NCBI GenBank assembly: GCA_015491905.1
Contig: WGGC01000031.1
Coordinates: 1-64,000 of the forward strand
DNA length: 64,000 nt
Reading direction: 5' to 3'
DNA from: Bacteroidales bacterium
GTDB taxonomy: Bacteria; Bacteroidota; Bacteroidia; Bacteroidales; F082
Part shown: positions 10,342 through 18,576 of the stretch, piece by piece
Position numbering within the stretch: the stretch's first letter is position 1
Layout of the letters: each line of letters begins with the position of its first letter
Notes under the pieces: model-generated
What the model was told of the DNA's origin: nothing
The model's input: the letters and a program-made list of their open reading frames with translations, nothing else
Database searches by the model: none
Translations under genes and position numbers: made by a program

Positions 10342-11109
10342 ATGCGAATAACTACCTGGAATGTAAATGGCATCAGAGCTATTATAAAAAAAGACTTTGA
10401 CATTTCCATTGAAAAAATAAACCCTGATATTTTATGCCTGCAAGAAACAAAGGCTCAGGATAACGAAGTTGAAAAAGCATTAAACCATTATAAGAATCAG
10501 TACCATTTATATATTGATTCGGCAGAAAAAAAAGGTTATTCAGGAACTACTATTTTAACTAAAACAGAGCCTGAAACTATTAGTAAAGACATTGATGATC
10601 CTGAATTCAATAAAGAAGGTCGAATTTTAACTGCTGAGTATCCTGACTTTTTTCTAGTTAATGTTTACACCCCAAACGCAGGTCAGCAATTAAAACGACT
10701 AGATTTTAAAGAAAGATGGAACGAACTTTTCCAACAACATCTTGAAGCGCTTCACAAAAAAAAGCCGGTAATAGCTTGCGGTGATTTTAATGTAGCACAC
10801 CATGCCATAGACTTAAAAAATCCTAAATCAAATTACAATAAAACCGCCGGGTATACCCAAGTTGAAATTGACGGGATGGATAGTTTACTTAATGCCGGAT
10901 TTGTGGATGTTTTCCGTAAGCTGCACCCCGATGAGGTAGCTTATACTTATTGGGGATATCGTTTTAATGCCCGGGCCCGCAATGCCGGTTGGCGTATAGA
11001 TTATTTTATTGTAAGCCCGGAGATTATGAAACATATAAAAAATATTACTATTCATAATGAAATAATGGGTTCAGACCATTGTCCGGTAAGTTTGGACGTT
11101 ATATTTTAA
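10342..11109 (+). CDS. xth: Exodeoxyribonuclease III (AP endonuclease)
   Basis: Base-excision repair nuclease of 255 residues, the standard ExoA/XthA length. Endonuclease/exonuclease/phosphatase fold motifs in order: WNVNGIRA near the N-terminus, LCLQETKAQ (metal-binding Glu), NVYTPNAG, ACGDFNVAHHAID, WRIDYFIVS, and the terminal catalytic SDHCPVSLD. It cuts DNA 5' to abasic sites and removes blocked 3' ends. It stands alone between the acyl-CoA synthetase and tRNA-Gly. Confidence 0.95.
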   Translation: MRITTWNVNGIRAIIKKDFDISIEKINPDILCLQETKAQDNEVEKALNHYKNQYHLYIDSAEKKGYSGTTILTKTEPETISKDIDDPEFNKEGRILTAEYPDFFLVNVYTPNAGQQLKRLDFKERWNELFQQHLEALHKKKPVIACGDFNVAHHAIDLKNPKSNYNKTAGYTQVEIDGMDSLLNAGFVDVFRKLHPDEVAYTYWGYRFNARARNAGWRIDYFIVSPEIMKHIKNITIHNEIMGSDHCPVSLDVIF

Positions 11110-11148
11110 TATTATCTAAAAATAAAATAAAATTATTGAAATAAATAT

Positions 11149-11156
11149 TATTTTTG
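11149..11156 (+). promoter_or_regulatory. -7 box (TAnnTTTG) for tRNA-Gly
   Basis: TATTTTTG lies 16 bases before the first base of the mature tRNA, the right place for a tRNA promoter -7 element. Confidence 0.5.
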
Positions 11157-11172
11157 CATTTCTATAAATACT

Positions 11173-11248
11173 GCGGCAGTAGCTCAGTTGGTAGAGCATC
11201 AGCTTCCCAAGCTGAGGGTCGTGGGTTCGAGTCCCATTTGCCGCTCCA
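11173..11248 (+). tRNA. tRNA-Gly (anticodon CCC)
   Basis: Full cloverleaf: acceptor GCGGCAG pairs with TTGCCGC (one G-U), D arm GCTCAGTTGGTAGAGC, anticodon stem with loop TTCCCAA (anticodon CCC, reading GGG), T arm GTGGG-TTCGAGT-CCCAT, discriminator U, and the 3' CCA is encoded. A TAnnTTTG box precedes it and a strong terminator hairpin follows at once. Confidence 0.96.
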
Positions 11249-11278
11249 AAAAAATCCTATTTACATAGGATTTTTTTA
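11248..11278 (+). terminator. Rho-independent terminator after tRNA-Gly
   Basis: The stem AAAAAAATCCTAT / ATAGGATTTTTTT with loop TTAC ends in a run of T immediately after the tRNA CCA. Confidence 0.85.
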
Positions 11279-11608
11279 TTTTTTTGATGAAAGAATGCTT
11301 TCAACCAATTAAAAAATAAAAAAAGCTGTTCCAATGGAACAGCTAAATACATTTATCTCTTTTCAATTTTCTTATTTGTACCCCTTGCTCTAAATTGTGT
11401 ACAAAACAGAATTCTCAGACAAATGCAAAACACCTAAATTTAGTATTTTTTCAATAATATATTTTTCTTAATAAAAATAAAATACCGGTTTAAGAAGAAT
11501 CAAATTTTAAAAACTTAAAAATAAAATTACCATATAAACATTGAATCAAAAAACTTGAATTCGTTAAAAACGGCTTTGAATTCGTTTATATTTCTAAAGA
11601 ATATGTTT
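11279..11608. other. Gene-free AT-rich stretch
   Basis: No ORF or RNA recognised. It holds one clean hairpin, AGCTGTTCC-AAT-GGAACAGCT (11324-11344). Read on the minus strand this is followed by a T run, so it may be a second, minus-strand terminator beyond the pseudogene. A short direct repeat, TTGAATTCGTT, occurs twice near 11560. Confidence 0.5.
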
Positions 11609-11640
11609 AAAAAAAACCAGTCTGTCTCCAGACTGTTTTA
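11609..11640 (-). terminator. Minus-strand terminator after the T9SS pseudogene
   Basis: On the minus strand CAGTCTG-GAGA-CAGACTG is followed by GTTTTTTTT, 23 bases past the pseudogene stop. An intact terminator behind a broken gene suggests the gene was once expressed from here. Confidence 0.7.
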
Positions 11641-11662
11641 AACCAAAAGAAGTATTTCTCTA

Positions 11663-12343
11663 CTATTTATTTATAAATAATTTCCTGGTTTGCACTCCGT
11701 ATTTTGATAAAATACGGGCAAAATAATATCCGGCAGGCAGTTTGGCAACATTCAACTGAAGGTTGTTGCCACCTCTGGAACTGTTTGTTTTTAGCGGTTT
11801 CATTACGAGATGTTCGCATACGTTTAACAGGTCAATGCGAATACTATTACTTTCTGGCGAATAATAGTTTACATTGATCTGATTTTTGGCAGGGTTAGGG
11901 AAGATTCGGTATTGCATTTTATTGCCTTTACCAAAATGGTATATGAAAAAATGCCACTTTCTGTATCTGTACCTTTCCAGTGAACATTGAAGTTTTTATT
12001 CATTGTTACCGCCGGAAGGGATTCCACAGCACTTTGGGGAGTTGAGTTATCAGCAGTATTATAACACCAGTTAGTTGGTATTGAGTTGTTCCAATCGAAA
12101 ACTATATGAGCAGAATTATTGATAATTGTCCCATCTGCCAAGCCGGACAACGGAGAAACAGAATAAACTAGGTTCCCCTACCTTTGTGGTGATTTTTGTT
12201 GAGATACAGAAAACCGGCATTAACATTCTCAACCAATTGATAAGTATTTGGATCATCTTTTGAAGAGATATAAATCGAGGAAGCTCTTCCTGAGGGGTCA
12301 AATTTGGCACAAGGATTTTTTTAATTCCAATAGCATCATTCAA
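11663..12343 (-). pseudogene. Decayed T9SS-secreted protein, C-terminal remnant
   Basis: Three short minus-strand ORFs in different frames are pieces of one former secreted protein. Order from its N-terminal side: KFDPSGRASSIYISS...NAGFLYLNKNHHKG (readable only in a frame that hits a stop), then after a frameshift YSVSPLSGLADGTIINNSAHIVFDWN...FNVHWKGTDTESGIFSYTI, then after another shift and probable deletion the type A sorting domain YRIFPNPAKNQINVNYY...LPAGYYFARILSKYG. The middle part resembles a conserved module found before CTDs in large Bacteroidota surface proteins. There is no start region and no intact frame, so a functional product is unlikely. Confidence 0.8.
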
Positions 12344-12625
12344 ATTTGAATCCTTCTATACTTTTAATGCATTTTAAAAGATTTATCTATTACTATTTTT
12401 TATTAAAGTTTTAGAAATTATTTTAAAATAATCATAAACTAAATAAGTAAACCACACTTTGCTTTGTTTAAATTTAAATGAAAAAGCATAATAGTTATAA
12501 AGGTAATTCAGCCGCATAAAATACTTTCCTTATAACTTTTAGTTATAGAATATAACAATTTGAATACTGAACTATTCAATGAAGTTAGATATTTTTGCAA
12601 AAAATAAATAATCAGTGCTATTATT
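12344..12625. other. Gene-free stretch between pseudogene and rhodanese gene
   Basis: AT-rich. Some of it may be further decayed coding sequence of the pseudogene, but no frame is readable. A -7 box TATTTTTG is present at 12590-12597, just before the rhodanese gene. Confidence 0.4.
12590..12597 (+). promoter_or_regulatory. -7 box (TAnnTTTG) for the rhodanese gene
   Basis: TATTTTTG ends 28 bases before the ATG. A TTTG occurs at 12559-12562, but its 27-base spacing is longer than the usual 17-23. Confidence 0.45.
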
Positions 12626-12997
12626 ATGACAAACTACATAAAAGAATTAAATGTTGAAGAGGCTTTCAGGAAAATAAAAGAAGGAGCAATATTAATAGAC
12701 ATAAGAAATGAAGAAGAGTTAGAAGTGTTTTCATTTGACATTCCAAATGTTATACATATCCCTCAAAATATGATTTACGATCAATTATATAAAATTCCTA
12801 AAGACAAAACAGTTATTTTAGGCTGTAATAGTGGAGCGCGAAGTTACTTTATGACTCAAATTTTATCCGAAATGAATTTCAAAAATATATACAACCTTAG
12901 AGGGGGAATATTAGACTGGGTTGAAAAAGGTTTACCTGTTATATGGGATAATTATAAAAAGGAAAATAGCAATCAGCATAAATCAAAGCAACAATAA
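12626..12997 (+). CDS. Rhodanese-like sulfurtransferase domain protein
   Basis: Single rhodanese domain of 123 residues: GAILIDIRNEEELEVF near the N-terminus, the catalytic-loop cysteine in LGCNSGARSYF, and the closing NLRGGILDWVEKGLPV. The catalytic Cys is present, so persulfide transfer is possible. It sits 26 bases upstream of a TauE/SafE transporter on the same strand, a pairing seen in sulfur and thiol metabolism, so the two probably form an operon handling sulfane sulfur or sulfite. Confidence 0.87.
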   Translation: MTNYIKELNVEEAFRKIKEGAILIDIRNEEELEVFSFDIPNVIHIPQNMIYDQLYKIPKDKTVILGCNSGARSYFMTQILSEMNFKNIYNLRGGILDWVEKGLPVIWDNYKKENSNQHKSKQQ

Positions 12998-13023
12998 ATA
13001 GTATATTTACAAAAAAACAGCAC

Positions 13024-13794
13024 ATGAATTTGTCTTACTTATATGCATTAATTAGTGGTATTTTATCGGGAGGAGCCTTAGGTTTAACCGGAGGAGGAGG
13101 ATCAATTTTAGCTGTTCCATTATTGGTATATCTGGTAGGCGAGAATGTTCATTTGGCTATTGGCACCTCTTTGATAGCTGTTGGAGTTACTTCATTAATT
13201 TCATCAGCAAGTTATATGAAGCAATCGCTTGTAAATTTTAGAATCGGGTTATTAATGGCTGCTCCAGGGTTAGTAAGCACATATCTGGGAGCTTTATTAA
13301 ACAAACAAGTAAAAGGTCCGGTGTTGTTACTGGCTTTTGCATTATTAATGGTTTATATTGGTTATCTGATGGCCAAAAAAAAATCTCCGGAAGGAAAAAA
13401 TAAAAATAATGATTTAAATATTAACTATTGGCGTATTATTATATTAGGATTTATAACAGGTTTGGCAAGTGGTTTTTTTGGTGTTGGTGGAGGTTTTTTA
13501 CTTGTTCCGGCATTATATTTAGGGGCCAAATTAAAAATGAAAGAAGCCATTGGAACTTCCCTGTTTATTATTTTTTTATTTGGATTATTTGGCTTGGGAA
13601 GCTATATTATTCAGGGAAGGCCTATAAATTTATTAATTAGTGGCGTTTTTGTTGTTGGAGGTGCTGTAGGAGGTATAACGGGAGCATATTATGCCAAAAG
13701 AATTAACCAACAGGTTTTGCGCCGGATTTTTTCTTATTTTATCATTGCTATAGGGCTAGCCATGTTCATACAAAATTTAATAAAAATTATTTAA
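13024..13794 (+). CDS. TauE/SafE-family sulfite/anion exporter
   Basis: Integral membrane protein of 256 residues with about eight hydrophobic segments. The family's duplicated glycine-rich motif is clear in both halves: LTGGGGSILAVPLLVYLVG (N-terminal) and FFGVGGGFLLVPALYLG (C-terminal), each followed by AIGTSL. Members export sulfite, sulfoacetate or other organic anions. The upstream rhodanese points to a sulfur compound as substrate; that is inference from the neighbour. Confidence 0.88.
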   Translation: MNLSYLYALISGILSGGALGLTGGGGSILAVPLLVYLVGENVHLAIGTSLIAVGVTSLISSASYMKQSLVNFRIGLLMAAPGLVSTYLGALLNKQVKGPVLLLAFALLMVYIGYLMAKKKSPEGKNKNNDLNINYWRIIILGFITGLASGFFGVGGGFLLVPALYLGAKLKMKEAIGTSLFIIFLFGLFGLGSYIIQGRPINLLISGVFVVGGAVGGITGAYYAKRINQQVLRRIFSYFIIAIGLAMFIQNLIKII

Positions 13795-13810
13795 TAAATT
13801 AATAGCATTT

Positions 13811-14470
13811 TCACTTTATTCCTTCCCATTCATCATAAAATTCATTTAGAAAGTTTTCCATAAATAAATGACGATGTCTGGCAATTTCCTTTCCAGCATT
13901 TGTATTCATCATATCTTTCAGAAGTAATAACTTTTCATAAAAATGATTTATGGTCGGGCCTTTGGCAGCTTTATATTCGGCTTTACTCATATTAGTATTA
14001 GGATTTTGTTCCGGGTCATATAAAGGGCGCCCCTTAAAACCGCCAAAATTAAATGCTCTTGCTATTCCAATTGCACCTATAGCATCCAGCCTATCAGCAT
14101 CCTGTACAATCTGTAATTCTTTAGAAACCATCTCAGGCATTTCATTTCTATTTTTGAATGAAACATAGCGAATGATTTTTACAATATGGTCTATATCATC
14201 ATCCTTAACCATAACACTATGCAAAAACATACGTGCTTTTTCCGGACCTATATCCTCATTGCCATTATAAAATTTAGCATCTGCAATATCATGTAAAAGA
14301 GCCGCAATATTTACTATAAACAAATCTGCCTTTTCTATTTTAGCAATATGAATTGCTGTTTTCCAAACTCTGTAAATATGAAACCAATCATGACCCCCTT
14401 CAGCATCTGACAACTCTTTTCTTACAAAAGCAATTGTTTGAGTAATTATTTCCTGTTGTTTTTTATCCAT
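13811..14470 (-). CDS. HD-domain phosphohydrolase
   Basis: Metal-dependent HD hydrolase of 219 residues, YedJ-like. Metal-binding residues are visible in order: GGHDWFHIYRVW (first His), IVNIAALLHDIADAK (the HD pair) and IVQDADRLDAIGAIGIARAF (the final Asp). The substrate is not known for this branch. It starts 4 bases after the stop of the MEMO-like lipoprotein gene on the same strand, so the two are probably cotranscribed. Convergent with tauE. Confidence 0.82.
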   Translation of the reverse strand: MDKKQQEIITQTIAFVRKELSDAEGGHDWFHIYRVWKTAIHIAKIEKADLFIVNIAALLHDIADAKFYNGNEDIGPEKARMFLHSVMVKDDDIDHIVKIIRYVSFKNRNEMPEMVSKELQIVQDADRLDAIGAIGIARAFNFGGFKGRPLYDPEQNPNTNMSKAEYKAAKGPTINHFYEKLLLLKDMMNTNAGKEIARHRHLFMENFLNEFYDEWEGIK

Positions 14471-14474
14471 ATTA

Positions 14475-15572
14475 TTAATTATATTTTACCGCAGCATAAC
14501 CAACCCAATGATGGTTATTTGCCGGCGCGGTAACCCCCATTTTTAAATCATTTACAGGAATTTGTTTTCTCTCAATGCTGGAAGAATAACCTATTACCCG
14601 TCCTCTGAGAGGCTCATGATATAAGTCTTCATTAAGATCATTTACTGTTAACAATCCCATTGGTACAGAATAACGTCCACACCATGTCCATTTATATTTA
14701 CGGAAATCATCAGGTTGAACAGTCATATCAAAGAAATTATGTATTTTCCCTGAGCTTAAGTTTCCACTAATAGAATGAAGAATTTCCAGTTCATGACCTT
14801 TAACATTGGCATAACTGGAACAGGACGTTCCATAATAAGCAAAATTTTTACCGCCCCATCCCTGATCTCCATAATGAACTGCGTCCGTAGAAATAACAAA
14901 TGCATAGTCTTTTCCCCAATTCATATTTCTTGATTTAGCAATTTTAGCAATGGCTGAAGACAAATCAGCAGCTATTTTTTGCATTTTTTTAAACGGCATT
15001 GCAGGCACCAAAATAGAAACGATCTGTATATTTCTATCGAAATATTGAAGCCATGGAATTTCAGCTTCTACCGAATGTTCAATAGATTGCATTGAATCGT
15101 TTACAATGTAATCATCCTTAGGCAGCATCTTAATTATTTCATTTCTCAAGGGTGAAACTTTTATCATTCCATAAGGCCCTTTCCATTCCGTAAAAGAGTC
15201 AAATATTATTTTATTTTCCAAATGCAGTCTGGCAGCTTTATGAGCAACACCAAAAATAAAAATTGTTTTAGCTTTTATCTGACTTAATGTTGCCGGATAT
15301 AAATAGCCAACATAAGTATAATCATCATGTGGAGTTACAACGGCCTTAGCCGGAATTTTCCCTAACTTTTCCATTGTTTCATTTAGTAACTTTCCCTGAT
15401 ATTTATTTATACGATTCATTAAACTATCCATTTGCCATGGATATTGGGCAAACCCAACCGTGTCTACTAAATTAGTTCTGGCTTTCATTTTTACAGCTTT
15501 ATTATTGCAGGAACTGCTAAATAAAAACACCGCAAACAGTATCCCGGCAATGGTATATAAACTCTTTTTCAT
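14475..15572 (-). CDS. MEMO-family (AmmeMemoRadiSam B) lipoprotein
   Basis: Protein of 365 residues with a lipoprotein signal peptide (IAGILFAVFLFSSSCNNK, lipobox Cys near 22) followed by a MEMO1-like domain. Family features: VVTPHDDYTYVGYL near 80, IFIFGVAHKA, IEHSVEAEIPWLQYF and VISTDAVHYGDQGW. MEMO proteins resemble class III non-haem iron dioxygenases. In bacteria and archaea the cytosolic form usually lies beside AmmeMemoRadiSam A and a radical SAM protein; neither is here, and this copy is predicted to be exported and lipidated. Function unknown. Confidence 0.82.
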   Translation of the reverse strand: MKKSLYTIAGILFAVFLFSSSCNNKAVKMKARTNLVDTVGFAQYPWQMDSLMNRINKYQGKLLNETMEKLGKIPAKAVVTPHDDYTYVGYLYPATLSQIKAKTIFIFGVAHKAARLHLENKIIFDSFTEWKGPYGMIKVSPLRNEIIKMLPKDDYIVNDSMQSIEHSVEAEIPWLQYFDRNIQIVSILVPAMPFKKMQKIAADLSSAIAKIAKSRNMNWGKDYAFVISTDAVHYGDQGWGGKNFAYYGTSCSSYANVKGHELEILHSISGNLSSGKIHNFFDMTVQPDDFRKYKWTWCGRYSVPMGLLTVNDLNEDLYHEPLRGRVIGYSSSIERKQIPVNDLKMGVTAPANNHHWVGYAAVKYN

Positions 15573-15591
15573 AATTAAAATATTATCTTCA

Positions 15592-15599
15592 CAAATGTA
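15592..15599 (-). promoter_or_regulatory. -7 box (TAnnTTTG) for the MEMO lipoprotein gene
   Basis: The minus strand reads TACATTTG, 19 bases upstream of the start codon. Confidence 0.5.
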
Positions 15600-15663
15600 A
15601 AAAATAATGGAACATTTTTATTCTTTATTTATTAAAAACAAACAAGGAAAACTATAAATTTGA

Positions 15664-15671
15664 TAACTTTG
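15664..15671 (+). promoter_or_regulatory. -7 box (TAnnTTTG) for the aldehyde dehydrogenase gene
   Basis: TAACTTTG ends 16 bases before the ATG at 15688. It is divergent from the box serving the lipoprotein gene, so this 115-base gap is a two-way promoter region. Confidence 0.5.
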
Positions 15672-15687
15672 ATAAAAATTTACAACT

Positions 15688-17049
15688 ATGTTTAAAAGTA
15701 TAGATCCATATTCCGGAAAAGTTATTGGAAATTATAAAACCCATACTAAAAATGAGTTGAAAGAAATTATTGAAAAAAGTCATTCTGCATACCATAACTG
15801 GAAAAGAAACAATTTTTCTTCCAAAGGAAAATTATTTCTTCATTTAGGAGAATTATTACGCAATAATAAAGAAGAATATGCTCAGTTAATTACCCGGGAA
15901 ATGGGTAAAATAATTTCTGAATCAAGAGCAGAAATAGAAAAATGTGCCTGGCTATGTGATTATTATGCTAATTATTCCGAATCAATGCTACAACCTGAAT
16001 ATTTTAATACAGATGCAGGTAAAAGTTATGTAATTTTTGAACCTATAGGGATAATATATGGCATTATGCCCTGGAACTTTCCTTTCTGGCAAGCTTTTCG
16101 TGCAGCAGTTCCCACTATCATGGCTGGAAATACTTTTATATTAAAACATGCTCCTAATGTTACAGGAACAGCCTTATTAATTGAAAAGCTTTTTTTAGAA
16201 GCAGGATTTCCTGAGAATGTCTTCAGAACTATTGTTATTCCAGTAGAATTATCGGAATCAGTAATTGCCCATCCTTATATTGAAGGCATTACCCTGACAG
16301 GAAGCCAACGGGCAGGTGCAGCTGTTGCTTCACAAGCAGGTAAGCATTTAAAGAAAAGTGTAATGGAATTAGGCGGATCAGATCCATATATCGTGTTAAA
16401 AGATGCCGAATTTAACCAAAGTTGTAAGACAGGAGTTTGTTCCCGGATGATGAATGCCGGTCAGGTATGTATTTCTGCTAAACGCTTTATTGTTGAAGAG
16501 CCTGTGCTGGAACAGTTTATTGAGGAGCAAAAAAGATTGCTTGAGAATATGGTTTTAGGCAACCCATTAGAAGAAAATACGGATATGGGACCAATGGCAC
16601 GTATTGATTTACTAGAAAATATAGAATCTCAAATTGATAAATCTGTTGAAATGGGAGCTACCGTTATAACCGGAGGGAAACGTTTAAATGATAAACAATT
16701 GTTTTATGCTCCTACTTTACTAACTGATATAACCAAAAAAATGCCGGTATGGAAGGAAGAGACTTTCGGACCTGTTTCTGTAATTATTCCTGCAAAAGAC
16801 GCCGAAGATGCAATTAAAATAGCCAACGACACCTCATTTGGTTTAGGTGCCAGTTTATGGACACAAGATTTGGAACTGGCTGAAAAAATGGCAAAAAAAA
16901 TAGAAGCAGGAGGTGTGTTTATCAATGGAATGACAAAATCAGATCCTCGTTTACCATTTGGGGGGACTAAAAGATCAGGATATGGAAGAGAACTGTCATA
17001 TCTGGGAATCAGAGAATTTACCAATGCTAAAACTATTTGGATTGCCTGA
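15688..17049 (+). CDS. Aldehyde dehydrogenase, succinate-semialdehyde type
   Basis: NAD(P)-dependent aldehyde dehydrogenase of 453 residues. Cofactor site TGSQRAGAAVASQAGKHLKKS, general-base Glu in VMELGGSDPYIVL, catalytic Cys in NAGQVCISAKRF, and C-terminal LPFGGTKRSGYGRELS. The short N-terminus (MFKSIDPYSGKVIG) and overall pattern resemble the Sad/YneI branch of succinate-semialdehyde dehydrogenases. Because the window also encodes saccharopine-route lysine breakdown, which yields aminoadipate semialdehyde, that aldehyde is an alternative substrate, but the genes are 29 kb apart. Confidence 0.85.
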   Translation: MFKSIDPYSGKVIGNYKTHTKNELKEIIEKSHSAYHNWKRNNFSSKGKLFLHLGELLRNNKEEYAQLITREMGKIISESRAEIEKCAWLCDYYANYSESMLQPEYFNTDAGKSYVIFEPIGIIYGIMPWNFPFWQAFRAAVPTIMAGNTFILKHAPNVTGTALLIEKLFLEAGFPENVFRTIVIPVELSESVIAHPYIEGITLTGSQRAGAAVASQAGKHLKKSVMELGGSDPYIVLKDAEFNQSCKTGVCSRMMNAGQVCISAKRFIVEEPVLEQFIEEQKRLLENMVLGNPLEENTDMGPMARIDLLENIESQIDKSVEMGATVITGGKRLNDKQLFYAPTLLTDITKKMPVWKEETFGPVSVIIPAKDAEDAIKIANDTSFGLGASLWTQDLELAEKMAKKIEAGGVFINGMTKSDPRLPFGGTKRSGYGRELSYLGIREFTNAKTIWIA

Positions 17050-17092
17050 TAACTAAAAAACTTGTAATTAATATCATTTATCTATGAAATAT

Positions 17093-18442
17093 TCAACCCA
17101 GATGAAAAACATATCCCGCAAGGGTAAAATAAATTAATAAACCTGTTGAATCCACTACAGTGGTAAGCAACGGACTGCTAATTACTGCCGGATCAAGTTT
17201 GAAACGCGTTAGAATAATGGGTAATAAACTTCCCAATAAGTTGGACCAGATGGTAATGGCAAACATGGACATGGCTACTACCAATCCAATTGTAGGGCCT
17301 CCTCTCCAGAAAAAGCCGCGTACATACAATATAATCCCCAAACTTAATCCTATCATAATACCTACTACCAATTCTTTTTTAACTACCAGGAACCACTTTT
17401 TTACTGTCAACGAACCTGTTGCCAACGCCCTGATAATTAATGTGGAAGACTGCGCCGCAATATTTCCTCCACTATCAATTAAAATAGGAATGAAAAACGC
17501 CAAAGCAATTACTGCCTTAAGCGAATCCTGATAATGAGCAATAATAGTAGATGAAAAGAAATCAGTAAGTAAAAGTATCATCAGCCAACCAATACGTTTA
17601 GTATATAAACGAAAAACCGAAGCTGTGTAATATTTTTCTTCTACAGGAACAATAGCAGAAGATTTCTGAAAATCTTCTGTTGTTTCTTCCTCTAAAACAT
17701 CTAAAATATCATCTACTGTAACAATACCTATTAATATACCTTCGTTATCTATAACAGGCAAAACATTTAAATCATACTTTTTAATTATTTTATAAGCTTC
17801 TTCCTGATCATCATCAGCATGGAGACAAACAAATTCTCCATCCATAATATCACTAACTTTTGACTTGCTCTCAGCCAACAAAAACCTACGGATTGGAATA
17901 TCATCAAGTAATTTTAAATTATCATCTTCAACATAAATCATATTAATGGTTTCTGCATCCGCTCCTACTTTCTTGATATGTCTGATTGCCTTTTCTACTG
18001 TCCAGTCAGGTTTCACCACAACATAATCAGGAGTCATTAATCTACCAACACTATTTTCGGGATAACCCAGTAAAGCCAATGATTCTTTTCGTTCCTCAGG
18101 AGAAAGCAGATTTAATAATTTCTGTTTTAGTTGCCCAGGAATTTCCTCAAAAACGGAGGTTCTGTCATCAGGGGGCATTTCCTCCAATAATTCCTTGATA
18201 TGGCTATCAATAATATGTGTTAGAATATACTCTTGTTGAGCAGGATCAAGCTCAGCTAAAACATCCGCAGCCTTATCTTTAGGTACTAACCTGAAAGCCA
18301 CGACAACATTTGTAACAGATAAACTTTTTAAAATGTCAGCAATATCTTCAGGTTTATTTTGTGCCCAAATCTGCTTTATTGATTCCCATTTTTTTTGATC
18401 AATGAGCTCATCAATATTTTGTAATAAGTTGTTATCCACCAT
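17093..18442 (-). CDS. mgtE: Magnesium transporter MgtE
   Basis: Mg2+ channel/transporter of 449 residues, the family's usual length. The N-terminal helical domain contains DKAADVLAELDPAQQEYIL and EEMPPDDRTSVFEEIP. The paired CBS domains follow at about 130-255 (MTPDYVVVKPDWTVEKAI; VLPVIDNEGILIGIVTVDDILDVL). Five membrane helices lie from about 285, with the pore region FFIPILIDSGGNIAAQSSTLIIRALATG. The cytosolic part senses Mg2+ and gates the pore. It is divergent from the CDF transporter; no Mg2+ riboswitch is evident upstream. Confidence 0.95.
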   Translation of the reverse strand: MVDNNLLQNIDELIDQKKWESIKQIWAQNKPEDIADILKSLSVTNVVVAFRLVPKDKAADVLAELDPAQQEYILTHIIDSHIKELLEEMPPDDRTSVFEEIPGQLKQKLLNLLSPEERKESLALLGYPENSVGRLMTPDYVVVKPDWTVEKAIRHIKKVGADAETINMIYVEDDNLKLLDDIPIRRFLLAESKSKVSDIMDGEFVCLHADDDQEEAYKIIKKYDLNVLPVIDNEGILIGIVTVDDILDVLEEETTEDFQKSSAIVPVEEKYYTASVFRLYTKRIGWLMILLLTDFFSSTIIAHYQDSLKAVIALAFFIPILIDSGGNIAAQSSTLIIRALATGSLTVKKWFLVVKKELVVGIMIGLSLGIILYVRGFFWRGGPTIGLVVAMSMFAITIWSNLLGSLLPIILTRFKLDPAVISSPLLTTVVDSTGLLIYFTLAGYVFHLG

Positions 18443-18557
18443 GATTTTTGTTTTTGGTGAAAGTAATTTTAAAATGCAAAATAAGCCTTTTTGAACAGAA
18501 CAAACAAGGATTTCATTTTTTATATAGATATATTTATTACTTTAAAATGAAAATTTA

Positions 18558-18565
18558 TAATTTTG
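18558..18565 (+). promoter_or_regulatory. -7 box (TAnnTTTG) for the CDF transporter gene
   Basis: TAATTTTG ends 11 bases before the ATG at 18577, implying a very short 5' leader. Confidence 0.5.
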
Positions 18566-18576
18566 CCTGAAAAGCT

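Noticed and set aside
18443-18576. Mg2+-sensing riboswitch upstream of mgtE
   Set aside because: The divergent gap is only 134 bases and A/T-rich; no stable multi-stem structure is apparent by eye.
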